54,424 nt of DNA from Cellulomonas edaphi (GTDB taxonomy: Bacteria > Actinomycetota > Actinomycetes > Actinomycetales > Cellulomonadaceae): assembly GCF_030362815.1 (NCBI RefSeq), contig NZ_JAUCGR010000004.1:1-54424 (forward strand). The letters are read 5' to 3'. Within the stretch, counting starts at the first letter, position 1, and each line of letters starts with the position of its first letter. A program made the translations under genes and the position numbers. Positions 11,177-20,344 of the stretch are shown piece by piece. The notes beneath the pieces are model-generated. The model was not told the origin of the DNA. It saw nothing but the letters and a program-made list of their open reading frames with translations, and made no database searches.

Positions 11177-12835
11177 CTACGCGAGCGTGCCGGCGAGCGC
11201 CCGTCCGGTGGTCCTGCCGGTGAACAGGCAGCCGCCGAGGAAGGTGCCCTCGAGCGCCCGGTGCCCGTGGACGCCGCCGCCGCCGAAGCCCGACGCCTCA
11301 CCCACGGCCCACAGCCCGGGCAGCACCTCGCCGTCCGCCCGCAGGACGCGCCCCTCGAGGTCGGTGTGCAGGCCGCCGAGGGTCTTGCGCGTGAGCACCG
11401 ACAGGCGCACCGCCAGGAGGGGGCCGTGCTCGGGGTCCAGCAGGCGGTGCGGCTTCGCGACGCGGATGAGGCGGTCGACGACGTACTCGCGCGCCCGGGC
11501 GGTCGCGATGACCTGCAGGTCCTTGCCGAGGCCCGACTCGACCTGCCGGTCGCGCTCCACGATGAGCCTCTCGAGCGCGTCGCCGTCGATGCGGGCCGTA
11601 CCCGTCAGCGCGTTCATCTTGGCGGCGAGCTCGTGCGGCGTGTCGGCCCACAGGAACTCGTCCGACCTCTCGGCGAACGCCTCGACCGGGCCGACCGCGC
11701 CGGGGAGCACGCGCTGCAGGAGCGCGGGGATGTCCCGGCCGGTCAGGTCCGGGTTCTGCTCGGAGCCGGAGAGGGCGAACTCGGTGCCGAGGATCGTCTT
11801 GTCGAGCACGAACCACGAGTGGTCGTCTCCCCGGGCCGTGATGTGCTGCAGGGCGCCGAGGGAGTCGAAGCCCGGGAACAGCGGCACCGGGAAGCGGTGG
11901 CCGTCGGCGTCGAGCCACAGCGACGAGGGCCCCGGCAGGATGCGGATGCCGTGCCGCGACCACACCGGAGTGTGGTCGCTGATGCCCTCGGGGTAGTGCC
12001 ACATCCGGTCCTCGTGCACCACCGCGGCGCCGGCCGAGCGCGCCGCCTCGATGCCGGAGCCGTCGACGTGGTCGGGGACGCCGGACAGCATCCGGGCCGG
12101 GAGGCGGCCTGCCGAGGACGGCCACAGCGACCGGACGAGCTCGTGGTTGGCGCCGACGCCTCCGGTGGCGAGCACCACGGAGCCGGCCGCCAGCTCGAAC
12201 GGGGCCACGACGTCGCGCGAGGACCGCACGGCGCGCGGCACGCCGTCGGGCGCCAGGATGTCACCGCGCACGCCCGTGACCCGGCCATCCGTGGTCCCGA
12301 GCGACGTGACCCGGTGCCGGAACCGCACGTCCACCAGGCCGGCCGCCCGTGCGTCGAGCAGCGAGCGCACGAAGGGCTCGAGGATGCCCGGACCGGTGCC
12401 CCACGTGACGTGGAACCGGGGCACCGAGTTGCCGTGGCCGTCCGCGAGGTAGCCGCCGCGCTCGGCCCACTGCACGAGCGGGAACCAGCGCACGCCCTTG
12501 GCGTGCAGCCACGGGCGCAGGTCGCCCGCCGCGAAGTCGACGAAGCCCTCCGCCCACGCGCGGCCCCAGCGGTCGCTGCCGTCGGTCGCGAAGTCGGCGG
12601 AGCCGAACCAGTCGGCGAGCGCGAGCTCGGCGCTGTCACGGACGTTCAGCCGGCGCTGCTCCGGCGAGTCGACCAGGAAGAGCCCACCGAACGACCAGAA
12701 GGCCTGACCGCCCAGCGACTGGGCGGGCTCGGCGTCGAGCAGGGTCACGTGGTGGCCGGCCGCGGTGAGCTCGGCGGTGGCGACCAGGCCGGCGAGGCCG
12801 GCGCCGACGACCACGACATCGTGGGGGAGCGTCAT
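11177..12835 (-). CDS. FAD-binding dehydrogenase (fumarate reductase/KstD-like flavoprotein)
   Basis: A 552-residue flavoprotein. The N-terminus carries a dinucleotide-binding motif (VVVVGAGLAGLVATAEL) with the acidic end of strand two at LLDAEP. The C-terminus has GLWAVGEASGFGGGGVHG, the second FAD contact. The middle resembles the capping domain of fumarate reductase flavoproteins and 3-ketosteroid dehydrogenases. The actual substrate is unknown, and no steroid genes are nearby. It sits between glgE and glgX with its own promoter, so it need not belong to glucan metabolism. Confidence 0.85.
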   Translation of the reverse strand: MTLPHDVVVVGAGLAGLVATAELTAAGHHVTLLDAEPAQSLGGQAFWSFGGLFLVDSPEQRRLNVRDSAELALADWFGSADFATDGSDRWGRAWAEGFVDFAAGDLRPWLHAKGVRWFPLVQWAERGGYLADGHGNSVPRFHVTWGTGPGILEPFVRSLLDARAAGLVDVRFRHRVTSLGTTDGRVTGVRGDILAPDGVPRAVRSSRDVVAPFELAAGSVVLATGGVGANHELVRSLWPSSAGRLPARMLSGVPDHVDGSGIEAARSAGAAVVHEDRMWHYPEGISDHTPVWSRHGIRILPGPSSLWLDADGHRFPVPLFPGFDSLGALQHITARGDDHSWFVLDKTILGTEFALSGSEQNPDLTGRDIPALLQRVLPGAVGPVEAFAERSDEFLWADTPHELAAKMNALTGTARIDGDALERLIVERDRQVESGLGKDLQVIATARAREYVVDRLIRVAKPHRLLDPEHGPLLAVRLSVLTRKTLGGLHTDLEGRVLRADGEVLPGLWAVGEASGFGGGGVHGHRALEGTFLGGCLFTGRTTGRALAGTLA

Positions 12836-12841
12836 GTCGTC

Positions 12842-12847
12842 ACGGTA
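12842..12847 (-). promoter_or_regulatory. Leaderless-type -10 TACCGT
   Basis: On the minus strand TACCGT is followed by GACGAC and the ATG of the FAD dehydrogenase. The same TACCGTGACG context precedes the photolyase gene. Confidence 0.5.
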
Positions 12848-12894
12848 CGCGACTGGACGCCCGTCCAGGTAGCCCCTCCCGGGGCGGGGCGCCG

Positions 12895-15075
12895 TCAGGC
12901 CAGGAGGTAGACGCGCATGCTCAGCGGCTCGAGCGGCGCGACGTCGCCGGCCGCCGCGTGCAGTGCACCCCCGATCGCGGCGGCGCGCTGCTCGCCGGGG
13001 TGCTCCCAGACCGAGTCCCACGCCAGCTCCCAGCGATCGCCCGGCTTGCCGCACAGCGTCACGTCGACCGGCTCGAGCGAGCCGCTGATCACGAGCAGGA
13101 CCACGTCGTCCTCCGTGGCCCGCAGCATCTGGAGCGTCCGGATCGACGGATCGTGCCAGCGCGCGTGGTCGAAGGCGGTGCCCGTCGCGTCGAACCACGA
13201 CAGGTCGGGCCTGCCGCCCGGCGTCACCGGCCGCCCCGTGTAGAAGCGGGGCGAGCGCAGCGCCGGGTGGTCGCGGCGCAGCGCCAGGAGGAAGCGTGCC
13301 GTCGCCAGCAGGTCCTCGCGCCGCGCGCTCAGGTCCCAGCTCATCCACGAGATCTCGTTGTCCTGGCAGTACGCGTTGTTGTTGCCGCGCTGGGTGCGGC
13401 CCATCTCGTCGCCGGCCGTGATCATGGGCGTGCCGGCCGACAGCGCCAGGGTGGCGAACAAGTTGCGGATCGACCGGCGCCGCAGCGGCGCGATGTCGGC
13501 CGCAGGGGAGTCCGGGTTCACGGGCCCCTCGACGCCGTGGTTCCACGAGCGGTTGTCGTCGCTCCCGTCGCGGTTGTTCTCGCCGTTGTCGGCGTTGTGC
13601 TTGTGGTCGTACGACACGAGGTCGGCGAGTGTGAAGCCGTCGTGGGCGGTCACGAAGTTCACCGACGCGACCGGCCCGCGCACCAGCGGCGGGTCGCTGA
13701 AGCCGAACAGGTCGACCGAGCCGGAGAGCCGCGTCGCGAGGTCGCGCACGCGGTGCCCGGGCAGGCCGTGGGCGGCGCGCGCCAGGTCGGCCAGCCAGAA
13801 GGAGCGGGTCGCGTTGCGGAACCGGTCGTTCCACTCGGCGAACGGCAGCGGGAACTGCCCCGTGCGCCAGCCGCCCGGCCCGACGTCCCAGGGCTCCGCG
13901 ATGAACTTCAGCCCGTCGAGGCTCGGTGAGGCCGCGGCCGCGACGAGCAGCGGGTGGCTCGGGGTGAAGCCGTCCGCGTCGCGCGCGAGGGTCACGGCCA
14001 GGTCGAACCGGAAACCGTCCACCCCCACCACGGTCGCCCAGTAGCGCAGCGAGTCCAGCGTCATCCGGACCACGGGGGCACGCCGGAAGTCGAGCGTGTT
14101 GCCCGTGCCGGTGACGTCGGCGAGCGCCGCGGGCACGCCGCCGTCGTGCACGTAGTACATGGTCGAGTCGAGCCCCCGCCACGAGACGTGCTGACCCGGC
14201 AGGCCGCCCTCGGTGGTGTGGTTGTAGACGACGTCGAGGACCACCTCGATGCCCGCCTCGTGCAGCGCGTGGACCGCCGACCGGACCTCGGCGAGCACCG
14301 CGGCCGGCCCCGCCTGCTGCGCGGCTGCCGTGGCGTACGCGGCGTGCGGCGCGAAGAAGCCGAGGGTCGAGTAGCCCCAGTAGTTGCTCAGGCCCTTCGC
14401 GACGAGGTGCGGCTCGTCCGCCGAGGCGTGGATCGGGAGGAGCTCGAGCGTCGTGACGCCGAGCCGGAGCAGGTGCTCGACCACGGCCGGGTGCGCCAGC
14501 CCCGCGTAGGTGCCCCGGTGCTCGGCCGGGACCTGCTCGTTGAGCATGGTCAGGCCGCGCACGTGCGCCTCGTAGATGACCGTGCGGTCCCACGGCATCC
14601 ACGGTCGGTTGGCGGCGGGGTCGGGACCGGCGAGGTCGCGCGTGTCCACGACCACCGAGTACGGCACATGGCCCGCGGAGTCGCGCTCGTCGGCCGGCCC
14701 GTACGGGTTGCCCGTCAGGTCGTCAGCCACGACGTGCCCGTAGGTCTCGGGCCCGTACGACATCGCACCGACGTGGCCCCGGGCGTACGGGTCGACCAGG
14801 AGCTTGGCCGGGTTGTGCCGCAGCCCGGCCTCGGGGTCCCAGACGCCGTGCGCGCGGAAGCCGTAACGCTGGCCCGCGCGCACGCCGGGCACCTCGGCGG
14901 TGAACAGGCCCTGGACGGGACCGTCCAGCCGGACCCGGCGCTCGTTGCCCTCCTCGTCGAACAGGCACAGGTCCACGGCCTGGGCGTGCGTGGCGAGGAC
15001 CGCGACCTCGATGCCGTCGTCCGTGACGTGGACCCCGAGCGGGAAGGGGCGGCGGCGTGCTTGGCGGGTCGTCAC
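12895..15075 (-). CDS. glgX: Glycogen debranching enzyme GlgX (isoamylase type)
   Basis: It hydrolyses alpha-1,6 branches of glycogen or limit dextrin. The protein is 726 residues: CBM48 at the N-terminus (RPFPLGVHVTDDGIEVAVLA), then a GH13_11 barrel with the nucleophile in GVDGFRFDLAVTLARD, the acid in LKFIAEPWDVGPGGW and the third carboxylate in FVTAHDGFTLADL. The GTG at 15075 is the only start that keeps the conserved N-terminus; the nearby ATG codons are out of frame. CATGAT lies 6 bases upstream as a weak leaderless -10. It is divergent from etfB. A TreX-type role cannot be excluded. Confidence 0.93.
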   Translation of the reverse strand: MTTRQARRRPFPLGVHVTDDGIEVAVLATHAQAVDLCLFDEEGNERRVRLDGPVQGLFTAEVPGVRAGQRYGFRAHGVWDPEAGLRHNPAKLLVDPYARGHVGAMSYGPETYGHVVADDLTGNPYGPADERDSAGHVPYSVVVDTRDLAGPDPAANRPWMPWDRTVIYEAHVRGLTMLNEQVPAEHRGTYAGLAHPAVVEHLLRLGVTTLELLPIHASADEPHLVAKGLSNYWGYSTLGFFAPHAAYATAAAQQAGPAAVLAEVRSAVHALHEAGIEVVLDVVYNHTTEGGLPGQHVSWRGLDSTMYYVHDGGVPAALADVTGTGNTLDFRRAPVVRMTLDSLRYWATVVGVDGFRFDLAVTLARDADGFTPSHPLLVAAAASPSLDGLKFIAEPWDVGPGGWRTGQFPLPFAEWNDRFRNATRSFWLADLARAAHGLPGHRVRDLATRLSGSVDLFGFSDPPLVRGPVASVNFVTAHDGFTLADLVSYDHKHNADNGENNRDGSDDNRSWNHGVEGPVNPDSPAADIAPLRRRSIRNLFATLALSAGTPMITAGDEMGRTQRGNNNAYCQDNEISWMSWDLSARREDLLATARFLLALRRDHPALRSPRFYTGRPVTPGGRPDLSWFDATGTAFDHARWHDPSIRTLQMLRATEDDVVLLVISGSLEPVDVTLCGKPGDRWELAWDSVWEHPGEQRAAAIGGALHAAAGDVAPLEPLSMRVYLLA

Positions 15076-15167
15076 GGCAACATCATGGAGGACGGGCGGG
15101 CGCTGCACCGCCTCCTGCCCGGTTTCGCCTGACGAACACCGGCCCCCGCGGTGCGGCACGGCCGGGG

Positions 15168-15173
15168 TAACGT
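15168..15173 (+). promoter_or_regulatory. Leaderless-type -10 TAACGT for etfBA
   Basis: TAACGT is followed by 7 bases and then the GTG of etfB. No ribosome site lies in the gap. It sits in the 105-base divergent region shared with glgX. Confidence 0.55.
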
Positions 15174-15180
15174 TCCCCGC

Positions 15181-15969
15181 GTGAGAATCGTCGTCTGCGT
15201 CAAGCACGTCCCGGACATCCAGTCGGACCGCACCCTCGGTGCCGACGGTCGCGTGGTGCGGGACGGCGGTGACGGCACGCTCAACGAGCTCGACGAGAAC
15301 GCCCTCGAGGCCGCCCTCACCCTCGCGGAGGCGTCGGGTGGCGAGGTCGTGGCTCTCACCGTCGGTCCCGACGACGCCGTGGACGCGGTGCGCAAGGGCC
15401 TGCAGATGGGCGCCGACGAGGCCGTCCACGTGCTCGACGACGCCATCGCCGGCTCGGACGCCGTGGGCACGGCCCGCGTGCTCGCGGCCGCGATCACGCG
15501 GATCGGTGCCGACGCACCCGTGGACCTCGTCGTGACGGGCATGGCCGGCCTGGACGGCCTGACGTCGCTGCTGCCGACCGCGCTCGCCGCGCTCCTCGAC
15601 GTCCCCGCCCTCCCGCTCGCGGCGGAGGTCAGCCTGGACGGCACGACCGTGCGAGTCCGCCGCAACCTCGACCACGCCAGCGAGGTGCTGGAGGCCGCGC
15701 TGCCGGCGCTCGTGTCCGTGACCGACCAGGCCAACGAGCCGCGCTACCCCAACTTCAAGGGCATCATGGCCGCCCGCAAGAAGCCGGTCACGACGCTCAC
15801 GCTCTCGGACCTGGGCCTCGCCGCGTCCGACGTGGGTCTGGCCGGTGCGCGCACGCAGGTGGTCGAGGCCGCCGCACGGCCCGCGCGCGAGGACCGAGTG
15901 CTCATCAACGACCAGGGGGACGCGGGCACGCAGCTCGCCGCCTACCTCGTCGAGAACCAGCTCGCCTGA
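15181..15969 (+). CDS. etfB: Electron transfer flavoprotein beta subunit
   Basis: A 262-residue cytoplasmic subunit that binds AMP and passes electrons from acyl-CoA and other dehydrogenases to the EtfA FAD. The N-terminus MRIVVCVKHVPDIQSDR is typical. The central segment VVTGMAGLDGLTSLLPTALAALL and PRYPNFKGIMAARKKP, near the recognition loop, are the usual conserved features. The GTG at 15181 matches the family N-terminus and is preceded by a -10 at leaderless spacing. It is followed by etfA after a 67-base gap. Confidence 0.93.
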   Translation: MRIVVCVKHVPDIQSDRTLGADGRVVRDGGDGTLNELDENALEAALTLAEASGGEVVALTVGPDDAVDAVRKGLQMGADEAVHVLDDAIAGSDAVGTARVLAAAITRIGADAPVDLVVTGMAGLDGLTSLLPTALAALLDVPALPLAAEVSLDGTTVRVRRNLDHASEVLEAALPALVSVTDQANEPRYPNFKGIMAARKKPVTTLTLSDLGLAASDVGLAGARTQVVEAAARPAREDRVLINDQGDAGTQLAAYLVENQLA

Positions 15970-15991
15970 CCCGCGCAGCGCCCGCCCGCAG

Positions 15992-16020
15992 GCCGCCACC
16001 ACGCCGCCACCACGCCGCCA
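15992..16020 (+). repeat. 11-bp tandem repeat between etfB and etfA
   Basis: The unit GCCGCCACCAC occurs at 15992-16002 and 16003-16013, with a partial third copy to 16020. It fills most of the etfB-etfA spacer just before the GAAGGA ribosome site. It is probably replication slippage without function. Confidence 0.7.
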
Positions 16021-16036
16021 TCGAAGGACGCCTCCC

Positions 16037-17014
16037 GTGACCGACTCCCTGGTCCTGCTCGACCACACCGCCGACGGCACCCTGCGCGCGCCCGTGCGCG
16101 AGCTCGTCACGATCGCCCGCGGGCTGGGCGGGGCCGTCCACGGCGTGTGGGCCGCCGACGGCGCCGAGCTCGACCCGGGAGCGCTCGCCGAGCTGGGCGC
16201 GCTGGGCGTCTCGCGCGTGCACCGGGTGTCCGCCGACGCCGACCTGCACCTGAGCGCCGTGCTCGCCGAGGCGGTCGCGAGCCTGCTCGACGCCACCGGC
16301 GCCGGCGTGCTGCTGGCCACCTCGACGTTCGAGAACAAGGAGGTCGCGGCCCGCCTCGCGATCCTCACCGGCGCGGGCGTGGTCACCGACGCGGACGGCC
16401 TCGTCGTCGAGGACGGCCGGCTCGTGGCGAGCAAGACCGTGTTCGCCGGGACCTGGAACACGCGGTGCGCCGTCACCGCCCCGCTCGCGGTCGTCACGCT
16501 CAAGGCCAACTCCGTGGCCGTGTCGCCGGCCGAGGGCGCCGGTGTCCCGGACGTCGTCGAGCACGCCGTGACGGCGAGCGCGGCCGCCCGCCGGGTGGTC
16601 CTGGTCGAGCGGTCCGAGCGGCCGGACAGCGGCCGACCCGACCTGGGCAGCGCGCACGTGGTCGTCGCGGGTGGCCGCGGCACCGAGGGTGACTTCACGC
16701 TCGTCGAGGAGCTCGCCGACGTGCTGGGCGGTGCCGTCGGCGCGACGCGCGTGGCCACCGACGAGGGCTGGATCGGCCACGACGCGCAGATCGGCCAGAC
16801 CGGGGTCACCGTGTCGCCGCGGCTCTATATCGGCGTCGGCGTGTCCGGTGCCGTGCACCACCGTGGCGGCATGCAGGCGTCGGGCACCATCGTGGCGATC
16901 AACTCCGACCCGGACGCGCCCATCTTCGAGATCGCCGACTTCGGCGTGGTGGGTGACCTCAACGCCGTGCTTCCCCAGCTCACGCAGGAGCTGCGCCGCC
17001 TCAAGCAGGTCTAG
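16037..17014 (+). CDS. etfA: Electron transfer flavoprotein alpha subunit
   Basis: A 325-residue partner of EtfB carrying FAD. The C-terminal FAD domain shows GVSGAVHHRGGMQASGTIVA followed by INSDPDAPIFEIADFGVVGDL, the family signature. The GTG at 16037 is preceded by GAAGGA at a slightly long spacing. It is cotranscribed with etfB. Its TAG stop overlaps the stop of the convergent phosphotransferase at the self-complementary CTAG, so the two genes share four base pairs. Confidence 0.93.
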   Translation: MTDSLVLLDHTADGTLRAPVRELVTIARGLGGAVHGVWAADGAELDPGALAELGALGVSRVHRVSADADLHLSAVLAEAVASLLDATGAGVLLATSTFENKEVAARLAILTGAGVVTDADGLVVEDGRLVASKTVFAGTWNTRCAVTAPLAVVTLKANSVAVSPAEGAGVPDVVEHAVTASAAARRVVLVERSERPDSGRPDLGSAHVVVAGGRGTEGDFTLVEELADVLGGAVGATRVATDEGWIGHDAQIGQTGVTVSPRLYIGVGVSGAVHHRGGMQASGTIVAINSDPDAPIFEIADFGVVGDLNAVLPQLTQELRRLKQV

Positions 17015-18000
17015 GTCAGCGTGCGGAACCAGCGCAGGGTGGCCATGCCCTGCGCGGCCTGGAAGCGGCGCAGGTTGGGGATCCCCGGCGGCGGCGGCTG
17101 GAGCGAGCTCCACACGAAGTAGCCCGCGAGCCCGGCCAGGCCGGCGCGCAGCTCGTCGTCGGACACGCCCTCGGACGCCGGCTGGCTGCGGAAGATCGTG
17201 GCCGGGTCACCGCCGTCCTGCAGCGCGACGCTGGGGAGCATGAACGCGACGTCGAGCCAGGGTGCCCCCACGCTCGCGTGGGGCCAGTCGATGAGCCAGA
17301 CCCGGCGGTGGTCCGGGTCGATGAGGACGTTGTCCGCCCGCAGGTCGCCGTGCACCAGGCTCGTGCCCGCGACCGCGCGCAGCGAGGCCTGCTCGCAGCC
17401 CTGCAGCAGGTCCAGGTGCTGCCGCGCCCACCGGCCCACCTCGCCACCGGCCGCCTCGCCCCGGTCCTGCTCGGCCGGGTCCATGGCGGCGATCTTGCGC
17501 CAGCCGGTGAAGTCCTGGGCCAGCTGGTCCTCGGTGCGCGGCAGCGTGTGCCCGGGCAGCGGGGCGACGCGCGACAGGTCCGCGACCGCGGCGAGCACCG
17601 CGTCGAGCTCGTCCGGCTGCCACGGCAGGGCCGGGGAGCGGCCGTGCACGACGTCGAATCCGAGGATGACCCAGTCGCCGTCGTCGGAGGACCACTGCAG
17701 CGCCGGGGCCGGCACCTGCGGGGGGAGGCACGCGGCGACGCGTGCCTCCGCGCGGGCGAGGTCCGGCGACACGGGGTTCTGCTCGCTGGAGACGGCCTTG
17801 ACGAAGACCCCGCGACCGTCCGCGAGCTCGAGCACGGCCGCGAACCCGGGGGAGAACCCGCTGGTGGCGCTGATCTCGGCGGTGACCTGCGCACCGGCCA
17901 GCTCGGCGATCCGCGTGCGGACGTGCCGCGGCAGATCGCGCCAGTCGAGCCGCTGCCCACTGAACGCGACCGGTAACGCGATGACGTCGTCGGCAGTCAC
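17011..18000 (-). CDS. Aminoglycoside phosphotransferase-family protein
   Basis: A 329-residue protein with a kinase-like fold. The Brenner-type catalytic loop is LVHGDLRADNVLID and the metal-binding Asp follows in VWLIDWPHA. An N-lobe Lys lies in GRGVFVKAV. Family members phosphorylate small molecules such as antibiotics, choline or sugars; the substrate is not evident here. The second of two nearby GTG codons is chosen because AGGA lies 7 bases before it. It is divergent from the cysteine desulfurase and overlaps etfA tail to tail. Confidence 0.8.
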   Translation of the reverse strand: MTADDVIALPVAFSGQRLDWRDLPRHVRTRIAELAGAQVTAEISATSGFSPGFAAVLELADGRGVFVKAVSSEQNPVSPDLARAEARVAACLPPQVPAPALQWSSDDGDWVILGFDVVHGRSPALPWQPDELDAVLAAVADLSRVAPLPGHTLPRTEDQLAQDFTGWRKIAAMDPAEQDRGEAAGGEVGRWARQHLDLLQGCEQASLRAVAGTSLVHGDLRADNVLIDPDHRRVWLIDWPHASVGAPWLDVAFMLPSVALQDGGDPATIFRSQPASEGVSDDELRAGLAGLAGYFVWSSLQPPPPGIPNLRRFQAAQGMATLRWFRTLT

Positions 18001-18056
18001 GCGCACATCCTGCCAGGTCGCGGGCGCCGTGTGACGAGCCCACCCGGCCCAGTTCG

Positions 18057-18062
18057 TAGACT
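18057..18062 (+). promoter_or_regulatory. Leaderless-type -10 TAGACT
   Basis: TAGACT is followed by TGGCCC and the GTG of the cysteine desulfurase gene. The same hexamer precedes gatC and the second ilvD. Confidence 0.55.
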
Positions 18063-18068
18063 TGGCCC

Positions 18069-19250
18069 GTGACCGTCTACCTGGACCATGCGGCGACCAC
18101 GCCCATGCTGCCGGGCGCGGTCCGCGCGCTGACCGACGAGCTCGCACGCACGGGGAACCCGTCGTCGCTGCACGCGTCGGGCCGGGCGGCCCGCCGCGTG
18201 GTGGAGGAGTCGCGCGAGACGGTCGCCGCGGCGCTCGGTGCGCGGCCCTCCGACGTGCTGTGGACCTCGGGCGGGACCGAGGCCGACAACCTCGCGGTCA
18301 AGGGGCTGTTCTGGGCCCGCCGCCGCCACGACCCCGACCGCCGCCGCATCCTGGTCTCCGCGGTGGAGCACCACGCCGTGCTCGACCCCGCGTTCTGGAT
18401 GGCGGAGCACACGGGTGCCGAGCTGGTGCTCCTGCCCGTCGACGGCGACGGCGTCCTGGACCTCGACGCGCTCGCGGCCGAGCTCGAGGCGCACGGGGCG
18501 CAGGCCGCGCTGCTGTCGGTCATGTGGGCCAACAACGAGGTCGGTGCGCTGCAGCCGATCCAGGAGGTCGTCTCGCTCGCGCGCCGGCACGGCGTGCCCG
18601 TGCACGCCGATGCCGTCCAGGCGGTCGGGCAGGTGCCGGTCGACTTCGCGGCGTCCGGCCTCGACGCGCTCACGGTGAGCGGGCACAAGCTGGGTGGCCC
18701 GGGCGGCACGGGAGCGCTGCTCGCGCGCCGCGGGCTCGAGCTCATGCCCGTGCAGCACGGCGGCGGGCAGGAGCGCGGCGTGCGGTCGGGGACCCTCGAC
18801 GCGCCGCTGCTGGCCTCGTTCGCGGCCGCGGTCGCGGAGGCCGTCGCGGCGCGCCCGACGACGGCACCGCGCGTCGCAGCCCTGCGCGACACGCTCGTGG
18901 CGGGCGTCCTCGGGGCCGTGCCGGACGCCGTGCTGCGCGGCCCGGCCGACACCGCGCGCCGCCTCCCGTTCAACGCGCACTTCACGTTCCCCGGCTGCGA
19001 GGGGGACTCGTTGCTCTACCTGCTGGACTCGGCCGGCGTCGAGGCCTCCACCGGGTCGGCCTGCCAGGCGGGCGTGCCCCGCCCGTCCCACGTGCTCCTC
19101 GCGATGGGCGTCGAGGAGCACGCGGCCCGCGGGGCGCTGCGGTTCTCGCTCGGCCACACCTCCACGGCCGACGACGTGTCCGCGCTGCTCGAGGCGCTCC
19201 CGGCCGTCGTGGACCGCGCCCGCGCCGCGGGCCTCGCGGGGGTGCGCTGA
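18069..19250 (+). CDS. Cysteine desulfurase (IscS/NifS family)
   Basis: This PLP enzyme removes sulfur from cysteine as a protein persulfide and makes alanine. The protein is 393 residues. It starts [11 protein letters not shown], carries PLP Lys207 in [10 protein letters not shown] and the persulfide Cys332 in STGSACQAG, and has RGALRFSLG near the end. It directly precedes mnmA with a one-base stop/start overlap, so it is the probable sulfur donor for tRNA thiolation, and possibly also for Fe-S clusters. The leaderless -10 upstream makes it the likely first gene of a run reaching the GNAT gene at 25369. Confidence 0.93.
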   Translation: MTVYLDHAATTPMLPGAVRALTDELARTGNPSSLHASGRAARRVVEESRETVAAALGARPSDVLWTSGGTEADNLAVKGLFWARRRHDPDRRRILVSAVEHHAVLDPAFWMAEHTGAELVLLPVDGDGVLDLDALAAELEAHGAQAALLSVMWANNEVGALQPIQEVVSLARRHGVPVHADAVQAVGQVPVDFAASGLDALTVSGHKLGGPGGTGALLARRGLELMPVQHGGGQERGVRSGTLDAPLLASFAAAVAEAVAARPTTAPRVAALRDTLVAGVLGAVPDAVLRGPADTARRLPFNAHFTFPGCEGDSLLYLLDSAGVEASTGSACQAGVPRPSHVLLAMGVEEHAARGALRFSLGHTSTADDVSALLEALPAVVDRARAAGLAGVR

Positions 19251-20344
19251 TGCGCGTCCTCGCAGCTCTGTCCGGCGGGGTGGACTCCGCGGTGGCCGCC
19301 GCGCGTGCGGTCGATGCCGGGCACGACGTGGTCGGCGTGCACATGGCGCTCTCCCGCACGCGGGACCAGTTCCGCACCGGCTCGCGGGGATGCTGCTCGA
19401 TCGAGGACGCGGGCGACGCGCGCCGCGCCGCGGACGTGCTGGGCATCCCGTACTACGTGTGGGACCTGTCGGAGCAGTTCGAGCAGACGGTGGTCGCCGA
19501 CTTCCTGTCCGAGTACGAGGCGGGCCGCACGCCCAACCCGTGCGTGCGGTGCAACGAGCACATCAAGTTCGCGGCGCTGCTCGACAAGGCCGTCGCCCTC
19601 GGCTTCGACGCGGTGTGCACCGGCCACTACGCGCGCGTGGTGGTGCGGTCGGACGGCACGCGCGAGCTGCACCGGGCGCTCGACGCCGCCAAGGACCAGT
19701 CGTACGTGCTGGCCGTCATGGGCCCCGACCGCCTCGCCCGGTCGCTGTTCCCGCTGGGTGACGTCGCGTCCAAGGACGTGACGCGCGTGGAGGCCGCGGC
19801 ACGCGGGCTCTCGGTGTCGGCCAAGCCCGACTCGTACGACATCTGCTTCGTGGCCGACGGCGACACCCAGGGCTTCCTGCGCTCGCGGCTCGGCTCGCAG
19901 CCCGGCGAGATCGTGGACAGCGCCGGCACGGTGGTGGGGGAGCACGACGGCGCCTACGCCTACACCGTGGGGCAGCGCCGGGGGCTCTCGCTCGGCCGGC
20001 CGGCCGCCGACGGCAGGCCGCGCTACGTGCTGTCGATCGAGCCGGTGGACAACCGCGTGGTGGTCGGGTCCGCGGACGAGCTGCTCGTCGACGTGGTGAG
20101 CGCCGACCGCGCGGTGTGGTTCTCGACGCCCGGGAGCGACCTCGAGTGCTCCGTCCAGGTCCGGGCGCACGGGGCGCCCGTCGCGGCACGGGCCCGCGTC
20201 TCGGGGGACAGCGTCGAGGTGAGCCTGCGCACCGGGCTGCGCGGCGTCGCTCCCGGGCAGTCGCTCGTGCTCTACGACGGCACGCGCGTGCTCGGGCAGG
20301 CGACCGTGACCGCATCGCGCCGCGCGCCCGTGGCGGCCCGGTGA
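19250..20344 (+). CDS. mnmA: tRNA 2-thiouridine synthase MnmA
   Basis: It installs 2-thiouridine at position 34 of tRNAs for Lys, Glu and Gln using ATP and persulfide sulfur. The product is 364 residues. The PP-loop is [10 protein letters not shown], Cys101 lies in [12 protein letters not shown], and the catalytic persulfide Cys199 lies in [13 protein letters not shown], at the same number as in E. coli. The ATG overlaps the desulfurase stop by one base (TGATG). The next gene starts inside its stop codon. Confidence 0.95.
   Translation: MRVLAALSGGVDSAVAAARAVDAGHDVVGVHMALSRTRDQFRTGSRGCCSIEDAGDARRAADVLGIPYYVWDLSEQFEQTVVADFLSEYEAGRTPNPCVRCNEHIKFAALLDKAVALGFDAVCTGHYARVVVRSDGTRELHRALDAAKDQSYVLAVMGPDRLARSLFPLGDVASKDVTRVEAAARGLSVSAKPDSYDICFVADGDTQGFLRSRLGSQPGEIVDSAGTVVGEHDGAYAYTVGQRRGLSLGRPAADGRPRYVLSIEPVDNRVVVGSADELLVDVVSADRAVWFSTPGSDLECSVQVRAHGAPVAARARVSGDSVEVSLRTGLRGVAPGQSLVLYDGTRVLGQATVTASRRAPVAAR

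Noticed and set aside
12895..16809. A 1304-codon minus-strand frame extending glgX upstream
   Set aside because: The extension overlaps etfB and etfA on the other strand, which are certain genes. The GlgX N-terminus starts at 15075.
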